Assembly: GCA_038320555.1 (NCBI GenBank)
Contig: JBBQEJ010000003.1
Span: 1 to 64,000, forward strand
DNA: 64,000 bases
DNA from: JALZOC01 sp038320555
GTDB taxonomy: Bacteria > Acidobacteriota > Vicinamibacteria > Vicinamibacterales > 2-12-FULL-66-21
Reading direction: 5' to 3'
Part shown: piece after piece, positions 23,877 through 31,890 of the stretch
Layout of the letters: each line of letters opens with the position of its first letter
Numbering within the stretch: the stretch's first letter is position 1
Notes under the pieces: generated by a model
Databases searched by the model: none
What the model saw: only the letters and a program-made list of their open reading frames with translations
What the model was told of the DNA's origin: nothing
Translations under genes and position numbers: made by a program

Positions 23877-25904
23877 TTACATCTTATTTGGCACGCTGCA
23901 TCCCATCAGGTCCAGTGCGCGCGCGAGTTGCGCACTGTAGTACGCGACGGCGGCGGCGCGCCAGGTCCGCGCGTCCTCGCGCTCTTCGTTGAGGATTGAG
24001 TACTTGTGATAGAAGCCGTTGAACGACTGCGCGAGACCGAAGGCGTACTTCGCCAGCACCGAGAGCTCGAGCGTGCGCACGGCCTGCTCGACGACCTCGT
24101 CCAGACGCGCCGCCTCGAACACGAGCCCCCAAAGATCGTGCGCTTCTTCGTCGTCGGCCGTGAGCACGGTCTCGGATGCTGACGCCACCGCCGACACGAC
24201 GGCAGCCTGGTCGAGGCCGTGACGTTCCTTCAGCTTATTGAAGATGTTGTTGGCGCGCACGACCGCGTACTGGAGATACGGGCCGCTCTCGCCCTCGAAG
24301 CTCAAGGCCTCGTCGATGTCGAAAACGATGATCTTGCCGCGCGAAAACTTCACCATGAAATAACGGACAGCAGCGATCGCGATTGTCTCCGCAATCTGCT
24401 GCACCTGTTCCGCGGGCAGGTCCGTGTTTCGTTTGGATACTTCTGTGGCGGCCTTTTCCGTCAACCGATCCAGGAGATCGTCGGCCTTGACGCCCAGGCC
24501 TTTGCGTCCTGAAACCTCCACGAACGGCCGGTCCGCTCCCTCGCTCGCGTCGTACCCCAGCTCGCGCGCTGTGACGTGCGAGAGGGCCACCATTTCGTAC
24601 GAATAATGGACTGAATGCGCGGCTTGTTCCTGGTAGCCGAGCACCGCGAGCGCCTGCTTCACGAGCTTCTGCAGATACGACTGCCGGGTGTCGATGACGT
24701 TGCAGACCCATGCCGCCCGGCCAAACGGCGGCGCGCCAGGCGTTCCCGCCGCGGGATCTGACGTCGTCGACCACAGGCGCGACGGACGCTCCTCGAAGAT
24801 CCGGTAGTAGAAGTCCTTGCCGAGCAGGCCGAACTTCCACAGCTGGTACGCCATGTCCTTGCCGACGTAGGTGACCGTGCCGTCAGAACGCACGATCACT
24901 TTCTCGCGCCGCTCCTCTTCAGACTCCTCATCCACCGGGGCGGGCGGTACTGAGGAATCGTCCTGGGGCGCGCCGTCCGCGGCGTCGTCGTCGATCCGCA
25001 TGACCCAGCAGCCCTTGAGCTTGCCCTCGGTCTGCAGGAACACGGCCCCTATCTTCTTCAGGAATTCGAACGCATGCGTCCAGAAATGCAGGCGCAGGAT
25101 GTCTCCCTCCCAGGTCAGGAGGTCGTAGCCGATGTTCATGCGACGCATGGTCTTCAGATGCGCGCGGACGATGCGATCGGCGATGAAGCGCGCGAGGGCA
25201 GCGGTGTCGTTGTCACCCTGCTCGATGTCGTGGAGCGCCCTCGTGCGGATCTTCAACCGCTCCTTGTCCCCCTCGTACCACTCGGTGACACGCGCGTATA
25301 AGTCCCAGCAGTGGTAATCGAAGCGGCCGGCGTCGGCGATTGCGCGGACCTCGTCGAGCGTCTTGCGCTCGAGCTCGCGGAAGCCGACCGCGACGTCGGC
25401 AACCTGCACACCTGTGTCGTCGATGTAGTTCTGGATCTCGACTTCGCGGCCGAGAAACCGGAGCAGGCGCCCGAACGCATCGCCGAGCGCGGCGTTTCGC
25501 AAGTGCCCGATGTGCGCCGCCTTGTTCGGGTTGATGGCCGTGTGCTCCACGATGGCCTTGCCCTCCGACGAGACGGCCGGGGGCGTCCCGCGAAGCCACT
25601 GCCTCACAAAGGCCGGTCGATCGAGAAAGAAATTGACGTACCCGTTTGGCGCCGCGTCGATTCGTGAAAAGCCCTCGATCGTGCCGAGCGCGGCCGCGAT
25701 TTCCTGAGCGATGGCGCGCGGGGGTTTGCGGAGCCGGCGGGCCAGCTCGAACGCGAGCGGCACGGCCAGGTCCCCGAGCGCCCGCCGCGGGGCGGGCTCA
25801 ACCGGAATCGCCGCCAGAACGGGATCGCTGGCCGGGATGTTGTAGAGGCGGCCGACGGCTTCTGCAATGCGGGCGCGGACCAGTCTGTGAATCGGAAGAA
25901 TCAT
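23877..25904 (-). CDS. argS: Arginine--tRNA ligase with acidic insertion
   Basis: A 675-residue class I synthetase, longer than the usual 550-600. The HIGH motif is HIGH at 131-134 within NPNKAAHIGHLRNAALGD; the second motif has the non-canonical form VSGRKGLGVKADDLL, normal for many ArgS enzymes. The C-terminal anticodon domain ends HKYSILNEEREDARTWRAAAVAYY. Two stretches look inserted: an acidic, Pro-containing run at about 305-335 and a Gly/Pro segment near 385-395, both within the catalytic half. It needs tRNA for arginine activation, as in all ArgS. Its ATG overlaps the mobA stop by four bases. Confidence 0.95.
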   Translation of the reverse strand: MILPIHRLVRARIAEAVGRLYNIPASDPVLAAIPVEPAPRRALGDLAVPLAFELARRLRKPPRAIAQEIAAALGTIEGFSRIDAAPNGYVNFFLDRPAFVRQWLRGTPPAVSSEGKAIVEHTAINPNKAAHIGHLRNAALGDAFGRLLRFLGREVEIQNYIDDTGVQVADVAVGFRELERKTLDEVRAIADAGRFDYHCWDLYARVTEWYEGDKERLKIRTRALHDIEQGDNDTAALARFIADRIVRAHLKTMRRMNIGYDLLTWEGDILRLHFWTHAFEFLKKIGAVFLQTEGKLKGCWVMRIDDDAADGAPQDDSSVPPAPVDEESEEERREKVIVRSDGTVTYVGKDMAYQLWKFGLLGKDFYYRIFEERPSRLWSTTSDPAAGTPGAPPFGRAAWVCNVIDTRQSYLQKLVKQALAVLGYQEQAAHSVHYSYEMVALSHVTARELGYDASEGADRPFVEVSGRKGLGVKADDLLDRLTEKAATEVSKRNTDLPAEQVQQIAETIAIAAVRYFMVKFSRGKIIVFDIDEALSFEGESGPYLQYAVVRANNIFNKLKERHGLDQAAVVSAVASASETVLTADDEEAHDLWGLVFEAARLDEVVEQAVRTLELSVLAKYAFGLAQSFNGFYHKYSILNEEREDARTWRAAAVAYYSAQLARALDLMGCSVPNKM

Positions 25905-26545
25905 GAATCAGCGTCCGTCATGGGGCGGGTTCGTCCAGTCGTGATACGATCTTGCGTCGATTCCGGCTTCCATTCACTCAACCCCTTGGCGCGCTCGTAA
26001 TCATGCGGCGTGTTGACGTTCACGAAGGTCAGATCATTGCCCACGCCGATCTCGGCGACACGCAGGCCGGCTGGCAACGTCGCCGCTTCGTACTCGCGCC
26101 GTGTGAGGCGCGCGTGAATGTCTCCTTCGCAGGCGCGCGAGTAAATCGCGCACAGCGGCTCGTACCCGCATTCACTTCGCGGAATGACGAGGTCGGCATC
26201 CTCCACCGCAGCCAGGCGCAGCAGAAACGCGCTGGACAGAAAAGGCATATCGCAGGCGACGACCAGCGTGCGATCGCATGGCGAGCACCTGATGGCTGTG
26301 TAGATGCCCCCAAGCGGACCCGCACCCGCTATCTCATCGGGAACGACACGAAGGCCCCGCGCGTCCCAGGCCGGATCTTCACGCCCGACCACGAACACGT
26401 CGGTTGCGAGCGCGCGCAGCACCTCGAGCTGACGATCGATGATCGCCGCGCTCCCGATGGGGAGCGTGCCTTTGTTTACGCCGCCGAGACGGCTTGCGCG
26501 GCCGCCGGCCAGGATCGCCGCCGCCAGCGCGGGCCCGTTCGTCAT
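25901..26545 (-). CDS. mobA: Molybdenum cofactor guanylyltransferase
   Basis: A 214-residue nucleotidyltransferase. ILAGGRASRLGGVNKGTLPIG is the GTP-binding signature (LAGGxxxRxGxxK), and VVACDMPFL holds the Mg-binding Asp. It would transfer GMP to molybdopterin to make the guanine dinucleotide form used by DMSO-reductase-family enzymes. No other Moco genes lie in the window. Start at the ATG at 26545; the open frame extends further upstream but the added sequence shows no family features. Translationally coupled to argS. Confidence 0.88.
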   Translation of the reverse strand: MTNGPALAAAILAGGRASRLGGVNKGTLPIGSAAIIDRQLEVLRALATDVFVVGREDPAWDARGLRVVPDEIAGAGPLGGIYTAIRCSPCDRTLVVACDMPFLSSAFLLRLAAVEDADLVIPRSECGYEPLCAIYSRACEGDIHARLTRREYEAATLPAGLRVAEIGVGNDLTFVNVNTPHDYERAKGLSEWKPESTQDRITTGRTRPMTDADS

Positions 26546-26607
26546 GTCCAGACCGACAAGAGTATCAAACCTCGCGTGCACCCGATCCGGCCGCGTGTGC
26601 CGCCATG

Positions 26608-26613
26608 TAGGAT
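26608..26613 (+). promoter_or_regulatory. Candidate -10 element of a leaderless transcript (V4R-like gene)
   Basis: TAGGAT ends six bases before the ATG at 26620, the same spacing as at 4929 and 54939. An alternative reading is that AGGA serves as ribosome-binding site. Confidence 0.3.
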
Positions 26614-26619
26614 GTGGCG

Positions 26620-27219
26620 ATGAGCGAGCCACGCATCGGACGGGTGCTCGTGGCCAGCCTGCACCAGGCGATTGCCGAACTGCTCCCGAACAGGCTGGAG
26701 TTCTACGAGAACTGGCTGAACGTGTCGGGCCTGCGGCAGGGCACGATTGGCCTGGCGCCGTTATTTGCCGTGCTGAGCTTTCTGCGAACAGAAGGCGAGG
26801 CGTACAATTCAATCACGTCGCGCGCCGGTGAATACGCGGCGGATTGGACCGTCAACAATCTGGCGCCTCTCGAGCGCCGCGTGATCGGGGCGCTGCCCGC
26901 GCGGCTGCGCGCGCGCGCAGCCCTTCGCACCGCGCGTGCGCTCGTGCGCGACACCTATCCCGGATCCCGGGCGATCGTCCGTTTGAGGCGAGGCACCGCG
27001 TCGGTCGATCTTCGCGGGTCGTTGTTCTGCGAAGTACGGGAGGCGTCTATTCTTCCATTGTGCGGATTCTATGCCTCGGCCATCGCGCGCGTTCTGCACC
27101 TGTTCGCCCTTCGCGCCGACGCGCACGTGAACGAGTGCCGGGCTGGCGGCGCACGCAAGGGCTGCCTGCTGTCGGTGGTGGTCACCGCCGCACGTGTCGA
27201 CGAGCCGGCTCCTGCCTGA
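26620..27219 (+). CDS. V4R-like (4-vinyl-reductase-type) domain protein
   Basis: A 199-residue protein. The C-terminal half (LRGSLFCEVREASILPLCGFYASAI, then HVNECRAGGARKGCLLSVVV) has the Cys-Gly-Phe-Tyr and E-C-R...G-C pattern of V4R small-molecule-binding domains seen in BchJ and in regulators. The N-terminal half (LHQAIAELLPNRLEFYENWL, LAPLFAVLSFLR) is helical. I infer a ligand-binding or sensory role; photosynthesis genes are absent. Its TGA overlaps the ATG of the TPR gene by one base, so the two proteins probably work together. Confidence 0.6.
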   Translation: MSEPRIGRVLVASLHQAIAELLPNRLEFYENWLNVSGLRQGTIGLAPLFAVLSFLRTEGEAYNSITSRAGEYAADWTVNNLAPLERRVIGALPARLRARAALRTARALVRDTYPGSRAIVRLRRGTASVDLRGSLFCEVREASILPLCGFYASAIARVLHLFALRADAHVNECRAGGARKGCLLSVVVTAARVDEPAPA

Positions 27220-28853
27220 TGACGCACATCCTTGCCGTTGCGGCCACACTGGTGCTCCTCGCGCCGCCGCCGGTGGCCGCACAGGCTGCTACCGGCAGCC
27301 GGATACTCGTGGTCCCCTTCGAAAACATCCAGCACGAGCCGCGATTGCACTGGCTGTCGGAGGCCTCTGCCGTGCTGCTCGCCGACCAGTTGAATGCCCG
27401 CGGTCTGGGAGCGATCGCTCGTGATGAACGCGTGCGCGCCTTCGAGCAACTGCATCTGCCGCTGACAGCGTCGCTCAGCCATGCGACGGTGATCAAGGTG
27501 GGACATCTCGTCGGCGCGACGGAGGTGATCGTCGGAACCCTCAGGCTCGAGGCGGACAACCTCAAGGTCGAGGCCCACAGCATCCGGATCGACGTGGGAC
27601 GGTTGCAGCCTGATGTGTCCGAGCGCGCGCCCCTCACTGGCTTGTTCGCAATCTTCGATCGGCTTGCGGGACGGCTTGCTCCCGATGCGCGCGTCATCGC
27701 GGGGTACGGCGGCACACGCCCGCCCCTCGACGCCTTCGAGAATTACGTGAAAGGCCTGATCGCGGAGAGCCCGGCTGTCCAGGTCAACTTTCTGGAAACA
27801 GCGGCCAAGATGTTTCCGCGGTACGACCGGGCGGAGCTCGCACTCTGGTCTGTGCGGACCGATCAGGACGATTACGGCGCCGCACTGGCTGCCGCCCGTG
27901 CGGTTCCGCCCGGATCGCCGCTGGCACGCCGCGCCCGCTTTCTTTCCGGCGTGTCGCTCGTCGAGTTGAAGCGCGATGACGAGGCGTTCGACGAGTTCAA
28001 AGCGCTGGTCCAGGACGCGCCCGCCCCGGGCACCGCCGCCCGTAATCCGGGCATGGCGGCGGCTTTGAACAATCTCGGCATCGTGCAGATCCGTCGTGGG
28101 TCGACGCCGCAGGCAGGCACGGCGACGTTTTACCTGACGAAGGCAGCCGAGGCCGATCCGGGAGATGCCGACTACCTGTTCAATCTGGGTTATGCCTATC
28201 TGCTGGAGGGCAACGCACAGGCGGCGATTTACTGGCTGCGCGAAGCTCTTCGGCGGGATCCGGCGGACCCCGACGCGCATTACGTGCTCGCGGCTGCGCT
28301 TCTGGGATCCGGCAGCGGCGTGGAGGCGGCACGCGAGAAGGCGCTCGCGCGGCAGCTGTCCTCCAGGTACGAGGAGCTCGAGCGGCGGGCGGCTGCCGAT
28401 AAGCTGCCCGTTCCGAAAGGTCTCGAGCGGATGCGTATCGATCCGGACACGCCAAGCGGCCTGAGCCCCGAGCAGACGATCGTCAACTCCGCGCAGCGCG
28501 ATCAGCGCGAGCTTGCGACATTCCATCTGGAGCGCGGACGCCGTCTGTACGAGCGCGAGGCCGACAGCGAGGCGATGGTGGAGCTCCGGCGCGCCGTGTA
28601 TCTCTCGCCGTACGAAGCGCAGGCTCACTTGCTGATCGGGCGGATCCACCTCCGGGCGGGCCGCCCGCAGGAAGCGGTCAATGCGCTCAAGATTTCGATC
28701 TGGAGCGAGGACACCGCCGCGGCGCGCGTCGCCCTTGCGCAGGCGTACCTCAAGCTCCAGAATAGCGGCGCCGCCCGGACAGAATTGGAGCGCGCGCTGG
28801 TGCTCGATCCGGCCTCCACCGACGCGAAACGGATGCTCGCGGAGATCAAATAA
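27219..28853 (+). CDS. Secreted/periplasmic TPR protein
   Basis: A 544-residue protein with an N-terminal signal peptide (LAVAATLVLLAPPPVAAQA). Residues about 25-165 resemble TolB-N/CsgG-like domains (RILVVPFENI, LADQLNARGLGAIARDERV, GATEVIVGTLRL). The rest is helical with several tetratricopeptide repeats, clearest at about 310-365 (YLTKAAEADPGDADYLFNLGYAYLL, ALRRDPADPDAHYVLAAALL) and 430-540 (ELRRAVYLSPYEAQAHLLIGRIHLRAGRPQEA and two more). Such proteins scaffold periplasmic complexes. Coupled by TGATG to the V4R-like gene and followed by the NfeD gene. Confidence 0.85.
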   Translation: MTHILAVAATLVLLAPPPVAAQAATGSRILVVPFENIQHEPRLHWLSEASAVLLADQLNARGLGAIARDERVRAFEQLHLPLTASLSHATVIKVGHLVGATEVIVGTLRLEADNLKVEAHSIRIDVGRLQPDVSERAPLTGLFAIFDRLAGRLAPDARVIAGYGGTRPPLDAFENYVKGLIAESPAVQVNFLETAAKMFPRYDRAELALWSVRTDQDDYGAALAAARAVPPGSPLARRARFLSGVSLVELKRDDEAFDEFKALVQDAPAPGTAARNPGMAAALNNLGIVQIRRGSTPQAGTATFYLTKAAEADPGDADYLFNLGYAYLLEGNAQAAIYWLREALRRDPADPDAHYVLAAALLGSGSGVEAAREKALARQLSSRYEELERRAAADKLPVPKGLERMRIDPDTPSGLSPEQTIVNSAQRDQRELATFHLERGRRLYEREADSEAMVELRRAVYLSPYEAQAHLLIGRIHLRAGRPQEAVNALKISIWSEDTAAARVALAQAYLKLQNSGAARTELERALVLDPASTDAKRMLAEIK

Positions 28854-28911
28854 GACCACGAGGCCGCCTGATCCCAGAGGACAATGGGAGCACGGAGTTC
28901 AGGAGGCCACT

Positions 28912-30225
28912 ATGCGAGGTTCCCTCGGTATCGCCCTGGCCGGCGCGTTTCTCGCACTATCTGCGGTGTACGGCCAGGCCCCCCCGGCCGTCTACACCGC
29001 CGAGATTGACGGAATCATTCACCCGGTCGCCGCCGCATACGTGCGTGAAGTGATTGCAAAGGCAGATGCCGCCGGCGCGGCCTTGGTCGTGCTCACGCTT
29101 CGCACGCCCGGTGGCCTGGTGGACTCCACCCGCGACATCAACAACGCGATCATCCACGCGAAGACGCCGGTGGCCGTATGGGTCGGCCCGTCGGGCAACC
29201 GCGCCGCGTCGGCGGGGTTCCTGATCACGATGGCTGCCGACATCGCGGCGATGGCGCCGGGCACGCATATCGGCGCCGCGCATCCTGTCGCCGGCAACGG
29301 CGAAAAGATCGACGACACGATGGCGAAGAAAATGGCGTCCGACGTCGCGGCGTACGCGCGTACCCTGGCGACCGAGCGGAAGCGAAACGTCTCGCTCGTC
29401 GAGCAGGCCGTGCTCGAGAGCCGCTCCTTTACCGAGCGGGAGGCGTTGGCCGCGGCTCCGCCGCTCATAGACCTTGTCGCCAACGACGTCCCGGACCTCG
29501 TGCGCAAACTTGACGGACGGACGATCACTCGCTTCGACGGCGCCACGCAGACGCTCCATACCGCCTCGGCGACGACCACGAACGTCGCGATGACGTGGCA
29601 GCAACGGGTGCTGAGCGCGATCGCGCATCCGCAGATCGCGTACCTCCTGCTGACGCTGGGGACGCTTGGGCTGACAATCGAGCTGTGGAGTCCCGGCGCA
29701 GTCATGCCGGGCGTGGCGGGCGGCATCTGCCTGCTGCTGGCATTTTTCGCGTTCCAGGTCCTGCCCGTGAACTATGCCGGGATTCTGTTGATCCTGTTCG
29801 GCCTTGCATTGCTGGTGCTCGAGGTGAAGGTCGCGAGCTTCGGCTTGCTCGCCGTCGGCGGGATCATCTCGCTCTTCCTGGGCTCGTTGATGCTCATTGA
29901 CTCGCCCTTGCCCGAATTGCAGATCGGTCTCCGCTTCATCGTGCCGGTCACGCTGGGTATTTCAGGGATTCTGCTGTTTCTTGTCACGCTGGCGGTTAAC
30001 GCGCAGCGTGCGCGCCCGGTCACGGGAGCATCCGCCATGCTCGACGAGATTGCCCATGCCCTTACCCCGATCGAGCCCGGTGCCACGGGCAGCGTTCGCA
30101 CGCACGGTGAGATCTGGACCGCGACAGCCGACGAGCCCATCGAAGCAGGCAGCCCCGTCCGCGTCACCGCGGTCAATGGATTGCTTCTGCGCGTTACGCC
30201 CGCCTCGAAGCGAATCGAAACCTGA
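28912..30225 (+). CDS. NfeD family membrane-bound serine protease (ClpP class)
   Basis: A 437-residue protein: signal peptide to about residue 22, a ClpP-like protease domain (about 25-230), four or five membrane helices (about 235-365) and a C-terminal NfeD OB-fold (GSVRTHGEIWTA...GSPVRVTAVNGLLLRV). The nucleophile is the Ser of RAASAGFLI (about 99); the Lys partner is in the KKMASDVAAYARTLA helix, as in the 1510-N protease. PGGLVDSTRDI is the oxyanion-loop region. Family members pair with slipins, and one is encoded 224 bases downstream, suggesting a membrane quality-control complex. The ATG has AGGAGG upstream. Confidence 0.92.
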   Translation: MRGSLGIALAGAFLALSAVYGQAPPAVYTAEIDGIIHPVAAAYVREVIAKADAAGAALVVLTLRTPGGLVDSTRDINNAIIHAKTPVAVWVGPSGNRAASAGFLITMAADIAAMAPGTHIGAAHPVAGNGEKIDDTMAKKMASDVAAYARTLATERKRNVSLVEQAVLESRSFTEREALAAAPPLIDLVANDVPDLVRKLDGRTITRFDGATQTLHTASATTTNVAMTWQQRVLSAIAHPQIAYLLLTLGTLGLTIELWSPGAVMPGVAGGICLLLAFFAFQVLPVNYAGILLILFGLALLVLEVKVASFGLLAVGGIISLFLGSLMLIDSPLPELQIGLRFIVPVTLGISGILLFLVTLAVNAQRARPVTGASAMLDEIAHALTPIEPGATGSVRTHGEIWTATADEPIEAGSPVRVTAVNGLLLRVTPASKRIET

Positions 30226-30283
30226 CGACGCGCGCCGCCGATCGCTCGCCGCAGTGGAGTTGGACGGAGGCGACGGAGACGAA

Positions 30284-30360
30284 TTCACCACAGAGGTAGC
30301 AGAGAAAACAGAGAAATTCCGCTTTTATTCTCTGCTAGCTCCGCGGACTCTGTGGTGGGA
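30284..30360. repeat. Hairpin of CACCACAGAG / CTCTGTGGTG words
   Basis: CACCACAGAG plus GTAGCAGAGAA on the left (about 30286-30315) is complementary to TTCTCTGCTAG plus ACTCTGTGGTG on the right (about 30328-30358). It sits between the NfeD and slipin genes, which are expected to be co-expressed. Confidence 0.65.
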
Positions 30361-30448
30361 TCCGCCGTTGACTCTGTTCTCAGTCGCGAGCCGCGAAGCG
30401 AGAGTCGGGAATCGTCAGTAACGTGTATGATGCCGCCGGAGGCATGCC

Positions 30449-31198
30449 GTGTCGATACCGATATTGATTGTCGCCGTTATCGTCGTCTTCTGGTTGCTCA
30501 ACTCGATCAAGATCCTCAACGAATATGAACGTGCCGTGATCTTCCGGCTGGGAAAGCTCCTGGGGGCCCCCAAAGGGCCGGGGGTGATCCTCGTGTTCTG
30601 GCCGATTGACCGGATGGTGCGCGTCAGCCTTCGGACGATCGTCATGGACGTGCCGCCTCAGGATGTGATCACGCGCGACAACGTGTCGGTGAAGGTCAAC
30701 GCCGTCGTCTATTTCCGTGTGATGGATCCGCGGCGCGCGATTGTCGAGGTGGAAAGCTACCACTACGCGACATCGCAGCTCGCCCAGACGACGCTGCGAA
30801 GCGTGCTCGGACAGGTCGAGCTCGACGACCTGCTGTCGGAGCGCGAACGGCTGAACCAGCAGCTCCAGCAGATCCTCGATCAACACACCGACCCGTGGGG
30901 GATCAAGGTCTCCTCGGTCGAAGTGAAACACGTCGACCTCCCCCCGGACATGCAGCGCGCGATGGCCAAGCAGGCGGAAGCCGAGCGCGAGAAGCGTGCT
31001 AAGATCATTCACGCGGCGGGAGAGTTGGAGGCATCCGAAAAGCTCGCGTCAGCGGCAACGGTCATGTCGGTCGAGCCCATGACGATTACGTTGCGGTATC
31101 TGCAGACGTTGACCGAGATTGCCTCGGAAAAGAACTCCACGATTATCTTTCCGCTGCCCATTGAGTTGATGAATCTCATCACACGGCCCAAGGCGTAA
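30449..31198 (+). CDS. Slipin (stomatin/SPFH family)
   Basis: A 249-residue membrane-anchored SPFH protein: N-terminal transmembrane helix (IPILIVAVIVVFWLL), then the SPFH domain (NEYERAVIFRLGKLLG, PGVILVFWPID, TRDNVSVKVNAVVYFRV, TTLRSVLGQVELDDLLSERE) and a C-terminal coiled coil (MAKQAEAEREKRAKIIHAAGE) for oligomerisation. Slipins are the regulators or substrates of the NfeD-type protease encoded just upstream. Starts with GTG, with GGAGG eight bases upstream. Followed after 2 bases by the SPOR-domain gene. Confidence 0.94.
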   Translation: MSIPILIVAVIVVFWLLNSIKILNEYERAVIFRLGKLLGAPKGPGVILVFWPIDRMVRVSLRTIVMDVPPQDVITRDNVSVKVNAVVYFRVMDPRRAIVEVESYHYATSQLAQTTLRSVLGQVELDDLLSERERLNQQLQQILDQHTDPWGIKVSSVEVKHVDLPPDMQRAMAKQAEAEREKRAKIIHAAGELEASEKLASAATVMSVEPMTITLRYLQTLTEIASEKNSTIIFPLPIELMNLITRPKA

Positions 31199-31200
31199 GC

Positions 31201-31890
31201 GTGTCCGAGCTCTCACACGATACGGCGGACGACGGGTTTCACGAAATCCAGTTGAGCGGGAAGCAGCTTGTCTTCCTGTTCATCGTGACGACCACCGTCA
31301 TCGTCGTCGTCTTTCTCTGTGGAGTGAAGGTCGGCCGCGGCGCGCGCGCGGCGCAGGGGGATGAGCCTGGGCCTGCGCCGGTCGCGACGGCGACACCCAA
31401 TCCCCAACCGGTCCCGGACGCCGGGCCGCCGGCAGCCGAGCCGCCTGCTCCCGCCTCGGAGACGCCCGACGAGCTCAGCTATCATGGACGTCTGAAGGAC
31501 GCGGCCGCCCCGGAGGATACCCTCAAGAAGCCAAAGGCTGAAGCGCCGCCGCAACCGAAACAAGAGCCGGCTTCGAAGCCGACATCGACATCGACAGCGT
31601 CCGCTCCGCGGCCGGCCCCGTCTGCTCCATCGGCCGGCGTCCCGGTCACCGGCCGCCCGGGCACATGGGCCGTCCAGGTGATTGCCACGCGCGATCGCGA
31701 CATGGCGACCTCCATCGTCAAACGGCTCGTTGGCAAAGGGTACCCGGCGTTTCTCGTCGCCCCGCCCGGAGGCGCCGGCCCGGCGTACTTCAAGGTACAC
31801 GTCGGCCGGTACAGCGATCGCGGTGAGGCCGAACAGGTGTCGTCCCGCATCAAGAAGGAAGAACAGTTCCAGTCCTGGATTACGCGCTAG
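31201..31890 (+). CDS. SPOR-domain membrane protein
   Basis: A 229-residue bitopic protein: short cytoplasmic tail, one transmembrane helix (LVFLFIVTTTVIVVVFLCGV, about 23-42), a Pro/Ala/Lys-rich periplasmic linker and a C-terminal SPOR domain (GTWAVQVIATRDRDMATSIV, GYPAFLVAPP, YFKVHVGRYSDRGEAEQVSSRI; about 150-225). SPOR domains bind septal peptidoglycan lacking stem peptides, so a cell-division-site location is expected, as for DedD or FtsN. GTG start two bases after the slipin stop. Its 3' end overlaps the probable start of lnt. Confidence 0.9.
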   Translation: MSELSHDTADDGFHEIQLSGKQLVFLFIVTTTVIVVVFLCGVKVGRGARAAQGDEPGPAPVATATPNPQPVPDAGPPAAEPPAPASETPDELSYHGRLKDAAAPEDTLKKPKAEAPPQPKQEPASKPTSTSTASAPRPAPSAPSAGVPVTGRPGTWAVQVIATRDRDMATSIVKRLVGKGYPAFLVAPPGGAGPAYFKVHVGRYSDRGEAEQVSSRIKKEEQFQSWITR

